From Brevundimonas bacteroides DSM 4726 (GTDB lineage Bacteria; Pseudomonadota; Alphaproteobacteria; Caulobacterales; Caulobacteraceae): a stretch of 64,000 nucleotides of DNA. A program made the translations under genes and the position numbers. A model generated the notes under the pieces. It ran no database searches. It was given only the letters and a program-made list of their open reading frames with translations, and was not told where the DNA came from. The DNA lies in contig NZ_KL370782.1 in the NCBI RefSeq assembly GCF_000701445.1, positions 68,983 to 132,982 on the forward strand. The letters run 5' to 3'. This document shows, piece by piece, positions 18,347 to 26,059 of the stretch (position 1 is the stretch's first letter; every line of letters starts with the position of its first letter).

Positions 18347-18913
18347 TCAGCCCGCGATCAGGACCCACAGCCCCGTCGCGGCGAACGCGGCTGCTGCCGC
18401 CATGCGGATGTATCTGAGCGGCAGCCTGCGGGCCGTCGCCTCGCCCAGCCAAACCGCCGGGCCATTGACCAGCATCATGCCGATGGTCGACCCGGCGATC
18501 ACGAGAGGCAGGCTATCGAAGCGGATGGCCAGTCCAGCCGTAGCGATCTGGGTCTTGTCCCCCATCTCGACCAGGAAGAAGGCCGCCGTGGTCGTCCAGA
18601 ACACGCCCCAGGCGCTCTTCTCTGCCGGCTCTGCCTGAGCGACCTCCAGGGTGTCAGGGATCAGGGCCCAGACTGCGAAGCCCAGGAAAGCAATCCCGAC
18701 GACCCATCGCATCCACGGGCCCTCCAGGTACTGCGCCGCCAGCACGCCGGCCACAGCGGCGAAGGCGTGGTTCACCAGGGTGGCGGCCAGAATTCCCAGA
18801 ACGATCGGTGTCGGGCGTCGCCAGGTCGCCGCGAGCGCGATCGCCAGCAGCATGGTCTTGTCCCCTATCTCCGCCAAGGAGACGAGGCCGATGGAAATTA
18901 GCGCGGCGTCCAA
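18347..18913 (-). CDS. TMEM165/GDT1 (UPF0016) family cation exporter, probably manganese
   Basis: A 188-residue six-helix membrane protein with the duplicated family motif: LAEIGDKTMLLA near the N-terminus and LVEMGDKTQIATA in the middle. Family members exchange Mn2+ or Ca2+ for protons. The reading frame begins with TTG (18911-18913), since the family motif is too close to the next ATG (residue 20, inside the first motif). No clear Shine-Dalgarno is seen. It converges with the export lipoprotein gene with three bases between. Confidence 0.88.
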   Translation of the reverse strand: MDAALISIGLVSLAEIGDKTMLLAIALAATWRRPTPIVLGILAATLVNHAFAAVAGVLAAQYLEGPWMRWVVGIAFLGFAVWALIPDTLEVAQAEPAEKSAWGVFWTTTAAFFLVEMGDKTQIATAGLAIRFDSLPLVIAGSTIGMMLVNGPAVWLGEATARRLPLRYIRMAAAAAFAATGLWVLIAG

Positions 18914-19342
18914 AACGCACTCGATCGCGGGGCCTCGGCGGACGGACCTGTGGCGTTCGCAGCCGGACCCCGCGTGGAATCAACCCTGCGAAGCCAACGG
19001 TCTTGTCAGGTTTGAGTGTCCCCCAACACTCGACGCGCGGCGTCGCTGCTTGAGGGACGAGGCTTCCGAAAGGAAGGGCCTCTGATCCGAACCGTCCGCG
19101 CCATCCCCTCCGGGCGAGAGGAAGTCTGTTGACGCGGGCCCCGCTGAACGCGCGGGTGACTACTCCCCGATGACGCGAAGTCGTGTAGTCGCTGCCACAC
19201 CGCAGGGCAAGCGCAGCACCGGAGGTAGACAGTCCAAAATGGTTAATATAACCGTGTTGCTGCGGGTCGCAGACCTCCTCAAGGGTTCGCCTGACAGGGG
19301 AAAAGTGAAGTCTCGCAAGGACTTGAGAGGGGAGCTGACTGA
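18914..19342. other. 429-base non-coding gap with a hairpin repeat and promoter-like DNA
   Basis: Lies between the divergently transcribed GDT1-type gene and the heptad-repeat gene. It holds one copy of a short hairpin repeat (19029-19054), the hairpin CTTCC-gaaa-GGAAG just after it, and the small palindrome GGTTA-ata-TAACC at 19241-19253 in the only AT-rich part. I see no convincing gene, and no well-spaced sigma-70 promoter that I would assign. Confidence 0.6.
19029..19054 (+). repeat. short hairpin repeat, copy A (CTCG-stem-GCG-stem-CGCTGCTTGAG)
   Basis: Reads CTCG, then ACGC-GCG-GCGT (a four-base stem with a GCG loop), then CGCTGCTTGAG. The same scaffold occurs at 24766-24793, 24826-24850 and, on the other strand, 34932-34959. 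This copy lacks two bases (CT) after the stem. All copies are outside genes. Confidence 0.7.
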
Positions 19343-19801
19343 ATGGATCCGATCACTTCGATCGTGGCCTCCATGCTGATTTCGGGCGCTGCGGCGACGG
19401 ACGGTCATGGTTGTGCCGAGGCGCCGCACTACGACGGCGTGCCCTGCGCCTGTACCCGCGTCGTCGATTTCTACGGCCCGTGGACGGGCGGTGGTGGCTA
19501 CACGCCTCCCGGTGGCTGGCCGCCGCCGATCAACGTTCCTGCCGGTCCGGCCATTACCGTCGCCTCGCCGGGTTACCGGGTGATCGGCCGCCCGGTTCAG
19601 GTCGCCGGCCCGGTCGTCAACATCCAGGGCCCGCCGGTCTATGTGGACGCCCCGCCGATCCGCATCGCCCCGGCCCAGATCTATGTGCAGCGTCCGGAGG
19701 TCCATGTGCGGCCGTCGGAAATCCTGGTCGAGCCTCCGCAGGTCCACTTCTCGGACTGCACCGACGGCACGGTCTGCACGCCCGTGGACGGCGGCCACTA
19801 A
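19343..19801 (+). CDS. protein with ten tandem seven-residue beta-strand-like repeats, function unknown
   Basis: A 152-residue protein; ATG with a GAGGGG site about ten bases upstream. Residues 1-18 are mildly hydrophobic and may be a weak export signal. Next comes a Cys-rich part (GHGCAE, GVPCACT), then a Gly/Pro stretch. Residues 71-140 are ten unbroken heptads of the form [V/I/Y]-x-[V/I/F]-x-x-P-x, for example VNIQGPP, VYVDAPP, IYVQRPE, ILVEPPQ, with a less exact unit (INVPAGP) before them. The end has a Cys pair (DCTDGTVC). Alternating hydrophobic residues with a proline turn every seven suggest a stacked beta structure. I recognise no named family. It is monocistronic, with a strong terminator after it. 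Confidence 0.8.
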   Translation: MDPITSIVASMLISGAAATDGHGCAEAPHYDGVPCACTRVVDFYGPWTGGGGYTPPGGWPPPINVPAGPAITVASPGYRVIGRPVQVAGPVVNIQGPPVYVDAPPIRIAPAQIYVQRPEVHVRPSEILVEPPQVHFSDCTDGTVCTPVDGGH

Positions 19802-19825
19802 GCCGATCCCCATTAAAACGCTCAA

Positions 19826-19854
19826 GGGGTCCGGACAGCGTCCGGGCCCCTTTT
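19826..19854 (+). terminator. Rho-independent terminator
   Basis: An 11-base-pair stem (GGGGTCCGGAC / GTCCGGGCCCC, one G-U pair) with loop AGC, followed by TTTT. It ends the transcript of the heptad-repeat gene 24 bases after its stop codon and separates it from the exonuclease-lpt operon. Confidence 0.9.
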
Positions 19855-19906
19855 GCTTTGGGGCCACGCCTATCGCGTCGGGACCGCCGCTGCGCTAGGA
19901 AGCGCC

Positions 19907-20527
19907 ATGACCGTTCACTTTCATGAGGGCGACCTGCCCGACGGCCTGGACCTGGGCCCCGAAGTCGCCGTGGATTCCGAGACGCTGGGCCTGCGCTTCC
20001 GCCGCGATCCGCTGTGCGTTGTCCAGCTGTCGGCCGGCGACGGCGACGCCCATGTCGTTCGTCTGAACCGCCCGTCCTACGACTGTCCGAACATGAAGCG
20101 GCTGATGGCCGATCCGGCCGTGTTGAAGATCTTCCACTTCGGCCGCTTCGACATCGCCATGCTGGAGCTGCATCTCGGCGTCGAGACCCGCCCTGTCTAC
20201 TGCACCAAGATCGCCTCCAAGCTGGCCCGCACCTACACCGACCGGCACGGCCTGAAGGATGTCGCGCGCGAGCTGGCCGGCATCGACCTGTCCAAGGCCC
20301 AGCAGTCGTCGGACTGGGGCGCGGCCGAGTTGTCTCCGGCCCAGCTGGAGTATGCCGCCTCAGACGTCCTGCACCTGCACGTCATCAAGGCGAAGCTCGA
20401 TGAAATGCTGGCGCGCGAGGGCCGGACGGCGGTGGCGCAGGCCTGTTTCGACTTCCTGCCGGTCCGAGCCCGGCTCGACCTCATGGGCTTCGAGGACGAC
20501 GTCTTCGCCCACACCTGGACCAAATGA
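19907..20527 (+). CDS. RNase D-like 3'-5' exonuclease (short form)
   Basis: A 206-residue DEDDy exonuclease with just the catalytic domain. The acidic residues are in VAVDSETLGL (motif I, Asp-Ser-Glu), FHFGRFDIAML (motif II) and the Tyr/Asp pair in YAASDVLHL (motif III). Full-length RNase D has two extra HRDC domains, which are absent here. Substrates could be structured RNA 3' ends. The start ATG 19907 follows AGGA. The gene overlaps lptC by four bases and leads the lptC-lptA-lptB operon, an arrangement common in alphaproteobacteria. Confidence 0.9.
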   Translation: MTVHFHEGDLPDGLDLGPEVAVDSETLGLRFRRDPLCVVQLSAGDGDAHVVRLNRPSYDCPNMKRLMADPAVLKIFHFGRFDIAMLELHLGVETRPVYCTKIASKLARTYTDRHGLKDVARELAGIDLSKAQQSSDWGAAELSPAQLEYAASDVLHLHVIKAKLDEMLAREGRTAVAQACFDFLPVRARLDLMGFEDDVFAHTWTK

Positions 20528-21183
20528 GCCAGACCGATCCGGCCGAGGATCGAAAGGCCGCCGACGAGGCGCGGCTGGCGGCCGAGGCCGAACGCTGGCG
20601 CGCGCGGTCTCAGCGGGTGCGGCTTTACCGCCGCCTGCTGCCCATCCTGATCGTGGTGCTGGCGGGCGGGGCCCTGACCTGGACGGTGTTCCGCACCGTG
20701 ATGTCCGGGGTCGAGCGTGAGGCCAGCCAGGCGCGTGACATCCGGCTCGACAACCCCATGTTCCACGGTCAGGACGCCGAGGGCCGCAGCTTCGTCATCG
20801 GAGCGGAGGGCGCTGTGCGCGACCCGGCGACGGGTCGATTCCGTCTGAACGGCCCGGTGCTGCGGCTCAATCTCGGCGGCGCGAAGGTCACCGAAATGAC
20901 CGCCGATGCGGGCGTCTACAACGAGACGGCGCGCACGGTGACCATCGGCCCCAATGTGCGGATTTCCGACGGCGGGTCGGGCTTTACCCTGACGACGCCA
21001 GAGGCTGTGGTGAACACCGCCACCGGTGTCGTCACCGGCGACAAGGGCGTTGAAGGCCGCGGGCCGCTTGGAACCATTTCCGCGACGTCCTATGCCATAT
21101 ATGAACAGGGCCAGCGGGTCGTGTTCAGCGGCTCGGGCGATAACAAGGTGCGGGGCACGATCGCCGCCGCCTCCGGTGAATGA
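20524..21183 (+). CDS. lptC: LPS transport periplasmic protein LptC
   Basis: A 219-residue bitopic protein. After a charged, helical N-terminus comes one membrane anchor (about residues 40-60, LLPILIVVLAGGALTWTVF), then a periplasmic beta-jellyroll with LptA-like repeats (FVIGAEGAVRDPATGRFRLNGPVLRL). LptC passes lipopolysaccharide from the LptB2FG transporter to LptA. It overlaps lptA by four bases, and lptB follows. Confidence 0.92.
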   Translation: MSQTDPAEDRKAADEARLAAEAERWRARSQRVRLYRRLLPILIVVLAGGALTWTVFRTVMSGVEREASQARDIRLDNPMFHGQDAEGRSFVIGAEGAVRDPATGRFRLNGPVLRLNLGGAKVTEMTADAGVYNETARTVTIGPNVRISDGGSGFTLTTPEAVVNTATGVVTGDKGVEGRGPLGTISATSYAIYEQGQRVVFSGSGDNKVRGTIAAASGE

Positions 21184-21671
21184 CCATGAAGACGACGCAT
21201 CTCCTCGCGACGGCCGCGACCGTCCTGGCGCTCGCAGCGGGCGGCATGGCGCTGGCCCAGAGCCGGCCGAACACATCGAACCAGCCGATCGGCTACGGCG
21301 CCGACACAGGCGAGCTGACCAACACCTCGGTCTCCCTGCGCGGTCGCGCCGAGATCACCCAGGGTCAGGCCCGGCTGCGCGCCAACGCCATCGAGGGCGC
21401 GCGTGACGCCTCGGGCGGCCTGACCACCATCGAGGCCTCCGGCGATGTCTATTATGTCACCCCGACCGAGACGATCCGGGGCGACCGGGCGATCTATACC
21501 GTCTCGAACGCCACTGTGGTGGTGACCGGCGACGTGATCCTGCGCCAGGGCCAGAACGTCCTGACCGGCTCGCGCCTCAGCTACAACGTCGATACCGGCC
21601 AGGCCCGTATCGAGGGCGGGGGCCAGGGCGGTCGCGTGCGCGGCGTCTTCTATCCGGAAGGGTCGAACTGA
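21180..21671 (+). CDS. lptA: LPS transport periplasmic bridge protein LptA (OstA-like)
   Basis: A 163-residue exported protein: signal peptide ending near GGMALAQS, then one OstA/LptA jellyroll domain (ITQGQARLRANAIEGARDASG, VVVTGDVILRQGQNVLTGSRL, cut here for brevity). LptA oligomers form the bridge that carries LPS across the periplasm. A second in-frame ATG six bases on (21186) is an equally good start. Confidence 0.9.
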   Translation: MTMKTTHLLATAATVLALAAGGMALAQSRPNTSNQPIGYGADTGELTNTSVSLRGRAEITQGQARLRANAIEGARDASGGLTTIEASGDVYYVTPTETIRGDRAIYTVSNATVVVTGDVILRQGQNVLTGSRLSYNVDTGQARIEGGGQGGRVRGVFYPEGSN

Positions 21672-21698
21672 GGCCCGGTCGGCCCGGTCGGCGACCCG

Positions 21699-22490
21699 AT
21701 GGCGCGCAAGGAACTCTCGGCCCTGAACCTCAAGGAGCGCGAGGCCGAAGCGGCCGCCGCGCCCGCGCCGCTGGACAAGGGCCTGCGCGTCCGGAACATC
21801 GCCCGGGCCTTCGGCGCGCGTCAGGTCGTCAAGGACGTCTCCCTGACCGTCCAGCGCGGCGAGGTCGCGGGACTCCTGGGTCCCAACGGCGCCGGCAAGA
21901 CCACCTGCTTCTACATGATCACCGGCCTGATCCCGGCCGACAGCGGCTCCATCTGGCTGGACGGCGTCGATATCACCAGCCAGCCCATGTATCAGCGGGC
22001 GCGCATGGGCGTCGGCTATCTGGCGCAGGAGGCTTCGATCTTCCGCGGCATGACGGTCGAGCAGAACATCATGTCGGTGGTCGAGCTGAACGCCACGGGT
22101 AAGGCCATCGAGACCGAGACGAGCCGTCTGCTGGACGAGCTCAACATCGGCCATCTGCGCCACGCGCCCGCCACGGCCCTGTCGGGCGGCGAGCGGCGAC
22201 GGGTGGAGATCGCCCGGTCGCTGGCGGGCCGGCCCAGCTTCATGCTGCTGGACGAACCCTTCGCCGGCATTGATCCGCTGGCCATCGCCGACATCCGCCA
22301 GGTCATCCGCTATCTGGCCGGCGAGGGCATCGGCGTGCTGATCACCGACCACAATGTCCGCGAGACGCTGGATATCATCGACCGCGCCTCCATCATTTCG
22401 AACGGCGAGGTCCTGTTCGAAGGCACCGCCGACGAGGTCATCCACGACCCCGAGGTTCGCCGCGTCTATCTGGGCGATCTTTACGGCTGA
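21699..22490 (+). CDS. lptB: LPS export ABC transporter ATP-binding protein LptB
   Basis: A 263-residue ABC ATPase: Walker A LLGPNGAGKTTCFY, Q-loop in YLAQEASIFRGM, signature LSGGERRRVEIARSLA, Walker B FMLLDEPFAGID and H-switch TDHNVRE. The LAQEASIFR and DHNVRETL wording is specific to LptB. It has about 25 extra N-terminal residues compared with E. coli LptB, as in other alphaproteobacteria. It energises LPS extraction from the inner membrane. rpoN comes next downstream, as in many proteobacteria. Confidence 0.95.
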   Translation: MARKELSALNLKEREAEAAAAPAPLDKGLRVRNIARAFGARQVVKDVSLTVQRGEVAGLLGPNGAGKTTCFYMITGLIPADSGSIWLDGVDITSQPMYQRARMGVGYLAQEASIFRGMTVEQNIMSVVELNATGKAIETETSRLLDELNIGHLRHAPATALSGGERRRVEIARSLAGRPSFMLLDEPFAGIDPLAIADIRQVIRYLAGEGIGVLITDHNVRETLDIIDRASIISNGEVLFEGTADEVIHDPEVRRVYLGDLYG

Positions 22491-22562
22491 GCCAGCATCG
22501 CGGGTGGCCATTTACCGTTCTCGGCAAGTCGGCGGAAACGAACAAGGGTCCAAGCTGATGGC

Positions 22563-22811
22563 ATGGCCAACACCTGGTTCGCGATCGAATACGTCCTGAC
22601 CGCTCCGGGCCGATGGGTCGCGTGGTTTAACTGGGCTCTGCCGTGGGGCCCTGGCTACCATGATGACGAGCTGAGAGATTCGCGAAGGTTTCATTGGCTG
22701 ATGGCGGGCGCCACCTACCTGGGCCTGCATCAGTCCGTTCAGGTCGTCATGGAGCGGGGCGGATTCGAGCTGGCCGCGGCCAACTTCGCGATCATGTTCG
22801 GCGTCCGTTAA
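22563..22811 (+). CDS. small tryptophan-rich protein, function unknown (82 aa)
   Basis: An 82-residue protein with six tryptophans in the first 46 residues and two hydrophobic helices (around 47-62 and 68-80). Codon use is the same as its neighbours. It sits alone between lptB and rpoN. The ribosome-binding signal is weak (AAGGG about 14 bases upstream). I recognise no family. It could be a small membrane-associated protein. Confidence 0.55.
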   Translation: MANTWFAIEYVLTAPGRWVAWFNWALPWGPGYHDDELRDSRRFHWLMAGATYLGLHQSVQVVMERGGFELAAANFAIMFGVR

Positions 22812-22877
22812 CCGCTTCGCTTCATCGTCCCAGCAAGTTCCGGGCCACGGCGGTCCGGCGGCAGGGGCGATGCGGAC

Positions 22878-24380
22878 GTGATCGGTCAGAGGCTCGAGAT
22901 CCGGCAGGGCCAGGGGTTGGTCATCACCCCCCAGCTCCAGCAGGCGATCAAGCTGCTGCAGCTGTCCAATCAGGAGCTCGACGAATACGTCGAGGCCGAG
23001 CTCGAGAAGAACCCGCTCCTCCAGCGCGAGGAGACCGAGGCCCCGGCCGAGCCGACACGGGAGCTGACCGCCGACACCGCTGAGCTCAGCTTCTCCGAAG
23101 CCGAGGCGGCGGACCGTTCGTCCAGCGTCGATGCGCGCGAGGACGACGTCTATGGAGACGCCACCCCCGGCGAGCGGACCTCGGACCGGCTGTCGGACGA
23201 GGCGGCGTCCCAGCCAGGCCTGTCGGACTGGTCGGCCGCCGGCAAGGGCGGCTCGTTCAACGACGGCGACGGCGGCGAGAGGCCCGAGCGGCATGATCCG
23301 ACCCTGTGGGAGCATCTACAGGCCCAGGCTTCGGCAGCCGGGCTTTCGGCTGCGGATCACGCCATCGCGCTGGCCCTCATCGACGGGGTCGACGAAGGCG
23401 GCTACCTGCGCGGCGAACTCGAGGAGCTGGCCGATCGCCTTGGGTGCGGCCTGGACCGGATCGAGGCGGTGTTGACCGTGTGCCAGGGCTTCGAGCCGAC
23501 GGGCGTCATGGCGCGCTCGGTGCCGGAGTGCCTGAAGCTGCAGTTGGTCGAGCGCAACCGCTTCGACCCGGCCATGGCGGCCCTGCTGGACAACCTCGAC
23601 CTGCTGGCCCGGCGCGATCTCGCTGCGCTGCGCAAGGCCTGCGGAGTCGACGCCGAGGACCTCGCCGAAATGATCGCCGAGCTGAAGGCGCTGACGCCCC
23701 GGCCCGGCGCGGGGTTCGCGGGCGAGGTGGCTCAGACGGTGATTCCGGACGTCCACGTCCGGCCCGATCCGGCCGGCGGGTGGAAGGTGGAGCTGAACGC
23801 CGACACCCTGCCCAAACTCCTGGTCGACAAGCGGTATCACGCTTCCATCAGCGCAGGCGCTCGAACCGAGGCCGAAAAGACTTTCGTGGCCGACTGCGCC
23901 GCCCAGGCCAACTGGCTGGTGAAGTCGCTGGACCAGCGGGCCAAGACCATCCTGAAAGTCTCCTCGGAGATCGTGCGCCAGCAGGACGCTTTCCTGGCCT
24001 TCGGCGTGGAGTTTCTGCGGCCTCTGAATCTCAAGACCGTGGCCGACGCGATCGGCATGCACGAATCGACCGTCAGCCGGGTGACCTCGAACAAATACGT
24101 CTCGACCCCGCGCGGGGTGTTCGAGCTGAAGTTCTTCTTCACCGCCGCCATCCAGGCGGTGGACGGAGGGGCCAGTCACTCCGCCGAGGCCGTCCGTCAC
24201 CGGATCAAGTCGATGATCGACCATGAGGCGCGCGACGGCGATGTCCTGTCCGACGACCGCATCGTCGAGATCCTGAAGGAGGCGGGCATCGACATCGCGC
24301 GTCGAACCGTCGCCAAGTATCGGGAGGCCTTGCGGATTCCCTCTTCTGTCGAGCGTCGTCGGATGATGAAGGCGGGATAG
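22878..24380 (+). CDS. rpoN: RNA polymerase sigma-54 factor RpoN
   Basis: A 500-residue sigma-54. The Gln/Leu-rich region I (QGLVITPQLQQAIKLLQLS) contacts activators. An acidic region II with variable length follows (about 55-130). The C-terminal part has the HTH (ADAIGMHESTVSRVTSNKYV) and the RpoN box (ARRTVAKYREAL) that reads the -24 promoter element. It starts with GTG at 22878. In Caulobacter relatives sigma-54 drives flagellar and stalk genes. It is followed by a long gap, then hpf and ptsN, the classical rpoN neighbourhood. Confidence 0.97.
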   Translation: MIGQRLEIRQGQGLVITPQLQQAIKLLQLSNQELDEYVEAELEKNPLLQREETEAPAEPTRELTADTAELSFSEAEAADRSSSVDAREDDVYGDATPGERTSDRLSDEAASQPGLSDWSAAGKGGSFNDGDGGERPERHDPTLWEHLQAQASAAGLSAADHAIALALIDGVDEGGYLRGELEELADRLGCGLDRIEAVLTVCQGFEPTGVMARSVPECLKLQLVERNRFDPAMAALLDNLDLLARRDLAALRKACGVDAEDLAEMIAELKALTPRPGAGFAGEVAQTVIPDVHVRPDPAGGWKVELNADTLPKLLVDKRYHASISAGARTEAEKTFVADCAAQANWLVKSLDQRAKTILKVSSEIVRQQDAFLAFGVEFLRPLNLKTVADAIGMHESTVSRVTSNKYVSTPRGVFELKFFFTAAIQAVDGGASHSAEAVRHRIKSMIDHEARDGDVLSDDRIVEILKEAGIDIARRTVAKYREALRIPSSVERRRMMKAG

Positions 24381-24515
24381 GAACGCCATCGCGGCTGTCG
24401 GTCCTTCCGGTGCGGCGCCGCCGAGCCTGGAACCCCGGGGTGGCGGGTCGGGCGTCGCGTGTCGGTGCAGGCGCGCCTGATCGCTCTTCCGCTGTGAACG
24501 GGATGGGAAGGGCGG

Positions 24516-24583
24516 GCGGAGCAGCCGGGCCTTCGCCCGGAGACCGTGAGGGTTTGTGTTTCGGCGAAAGACGACTGCTCCGC
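24516..24583. ncRNA. candidate structured RNA: nine-base-pair stem closing two inner hairpins
   Basis: GCGGAGCAG (24516-24524) pairs perfectly with CTGCTCCGC (24575-24583). Inside it are CCGGGC-CTTC-GCCCGG (24525-24540), stacked directly on the outer stem, and a weaker TTTC/GAAA hairpin near 24560-24570, giving a possible three-way junction. It lies 135 bases after rpoN. It could be a small RNA or part of the rpoN 3' or hpf 5' region. The sequence matches no RNA class I recognise, and the strand cannot be decided. Confidence 0.35.
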
Positions 24584-24765
24584 GCGGCTGGTCTGACCGG
24601 AAGCGGACGGCCCCGCGTCGCTCGAAGCCGACTGCCCGGGGACCAACGGCCCTGTTAGAGCCTTGCCGCTACTGACGCCTCCGGCGGGAAGGTCGGCGTG
24701 CTTGCGAAAGCCGATCCCCTGAACGCGGCGAGTCTTCTGCTCGCCGCCTTGTCGGTGGGCTACCG

Positions 24766-24793
24766 CTCGACGCGCGGCGTCTCGCTGCTTGAG
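24766..24793 (+). repeat. short hairpin repeat, copy B
   Basis: Reads CTCG, ACGC-GCG-GCGT, CTCGCTGCTTGAG: the full 28-base form. It differs from copy D (34932-34959, other strand) in the stem bases only, and the changes keep the pairing. Confidence 0.75.
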
Positions 24794-24825
24794 CCAGACG
24801 CTTTGCGTTTGGCGGGTTACCGCCT

Positions 24826-24850
24826 GGAACGCGGTTCCGGGCTGCTTGAG
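24826..24850 (+). repeat. short hairpin repeat, copy C (divergent)
   Basis: Reads GGAAC-GCG-GTTCC then GGGCTGCTTGAG: the same GCG loop and GCTGCTTGAG tail with a different five-base stem. The tail plus CCC can itself fold as GGGCT-GCTTG-AGCCC. It lies 33 bases after copy B. Confidence 0.6.
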
Positions 24851-25143
24851 CCCGGGACCCTCATTCCGAACGGCAACGTTGCCCACGCCACCCCCTTGAT
24901 CCGGACGCCGGACGACCGCTCTTCACGGCCTCCGGTCGTTGGACCTCGGGAGCCCCCGCTCCAACCGCTCCCGCCGCGACAAGCTCGCAAGGCCTTGCGC
25001 CCTTCCCAGGCGACGGAACCGGGGGTGATTGTAAGGCAGGTTTCAATGAGGGCGCGTTCAGAGCGTCTCAAACGGAGCGGGCGTTGATTTTACTCGCTGA
25101 TTCCGGGCGTCGTTGGATGATTGAGAAAAACGGCGTGTGGGTT

Positions 25144-25166
25144 TCCCTCTCCCAGAGCGAGAGGGA
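25144..25166. repeat. small inverted repeat upstream of hpf
   Basis: TCCCTCTC and GAGAGGGA form an eight-base-pair perfect stem around a seven-base loop. It is about 135 bases upstream of hpf. No T-run follows, so it is not an ordinary terminator. It resembles extragenic palindromic repeats. Confidence 0.6.
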
Positions 25167-25300
25167 GTGGCAGGCATCGCCCCATGCGCGCTTGAGCAAC
25201 CGTGTCCTTCTGACTCAGGCTCCAGCTGATCGCAAAAGCGTGACCGTAAAACCGACGTTCCCGATTGACACTTTTCGCAGGCAGTCGCGTTCTGTGTGAC

Positions 25301-25960
25301 ATGCAAGTCCAGGTCAGCGGCAAGCACGTGGATGTCGGCGAAGCGTTAGGCTCGCGCATCTCCCAGGAACTCGAAGACGGGGTTGGAAAATACTTCGAAC
25401 GCGGCGGTCAGGACGCCGAGGTCGTCGTCTCCAAGGACGGCCACGGCTTCAAGGTGGACTGCTGGGTCCGCCTCGCCTCGGGCCAGGCTCTGGTCACCAC
25501 CGGCCACGGCGGCGACGCCCATGCGGCCTTCTCCGACAGTCTCGAAAAGCTGGAAAAGCGGGTTCGTCGCTACAAGCGCCGACTCAAGGACCACCACATC
25601 GGGCCCAAGCCTCTCTCACCCGAGAAGACCGAGAACGCAGCGCGGGAAGTCGCCCGCTCCATCGTCCTGCGCGATCCCGACTCGGTCGAGGATGACGAGT
25701 TCGGCGATGCCGGAGCCGAGGGCCCGCCCCCGGTTGGCATGGTGATCGCCGAGACCGAGGCCGAGATCCGCACCCTGACCGTCGGTCGCGCGGTGCTGGA
25801 GCTCGACATGACCGGTTACCCGGTCGTGATGTTCCGCAACGCCGCCCACGGCGGGCTTTCGGTCGTCTATCGCCGGCCGGACGGCAATGTCGGGTGGATA
25901 GACCCTGAACGCACCGTGTCGTCGAACGGACACGGTTCTGTAAACGGTTCTGGCGCATAA
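25301..25960 (+). CDS. hpf: ribosome hibernation promoting factor, long form
   Basis: A 219-residue long HPF. The N-terminal S30AE domain (about 1-100, MQVQVSGKHVDVGEALGSRI and KLEKRVRRYKRRLKDHH) binds the decoding site. A flexible linker follows (about 105-155). The C-terminal dimerisation domain (LTVGRAVLELDMTGYPVVMF) joins two 70S ribosomes into 100S particles in stationary phase. The position after rpoN and before ptsN is the usual one. Confidence 0.94.
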   Translation: MQVQVSGKHVDVGEALGSRISQELEDGVGKYFERGGQDAEVVVSKDGHGFKVDCWVRLASGQALVTTGHGGDAHAAFSDSLEKLEKRVRRYKRRLKDHHIGPKPLSPEKTENAAREVARSIVLRDPDSVEDDEFGDAGAEGPPPVGMVIAETEAEIRTLTVGRAVLELDMTGYPVVMFRNAAHGGLSVVYRRPDGNVGWIDPERTVSSNGHGSVNGSGA

Positions 25961-26059
25961 GCCTTCCAAAGAGGCGCGGTTCGGGCTATGCGGCCCGCGC
26001 CCGTCGCCTCCCCTCTTGGGCCGCCTGAACCTCGTAAGAGTGTGTGAGTCGAGACTATC

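Larger units (their letters stand above)
24381..25300. other. 920-base non-coding gap between rpoN and hpf, rich in hairpins
   Basis: No reading frame here looks like a protein: the small frames are made of low-complexity Arg/Pro/Ser and lack ribosome-binding sites. Instead there are many perfect hairpins: the closed structure at 24516-24583, GGCGAG/CTCGCC near 24727-24744, CCAGACGC/GCGTTTGG near 24794, GGCGG/CCGCC at 24811-24824, two copies of the short hairpin repeat, and TCCCTCTC/GAGAGGGA at 25144-25166. The last 200 bases are less GC-rich and probably hold the hpf promoter, but I could not place it. Confidence 0.65.

Noticed and set aside
18914-19100. yybP-ykoY manganese riboswitch upstream of the GDT1-type gene
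   Set aside because: The region before the gene has no recognisable paired CTCAGGGGAGTA-type and GGAGG core in the gene's direction.
24410-25087. Two short plus-strand frames (24410-24658 and 24698-25087) and a minus-strand frame in the rpoN-hpf gap
   Set aside because: No ribosome-binding sites, Arg/Pro/Ser low-complexity products and hairpin-rich DNA. More likely non-coding. The repeated RGxxLLE-like reading comes from the DNA repeat.
25265-25293. TTGACA as the -35 box of an hpf promoter
   Set aside because: No -10 box at 16-18 bases, and the start codon would lie almost at the transcription start.
24381-25300. RNase P RNA, tmRNA or SRP RNA in the rpoN-hpf gap
   Set aside because: None of their core motifs (for example GAGGAAAGTCC, an AANDNF-type tag frame, or a GGAAGCAGC-type SRP loop in a proper helix) is present.
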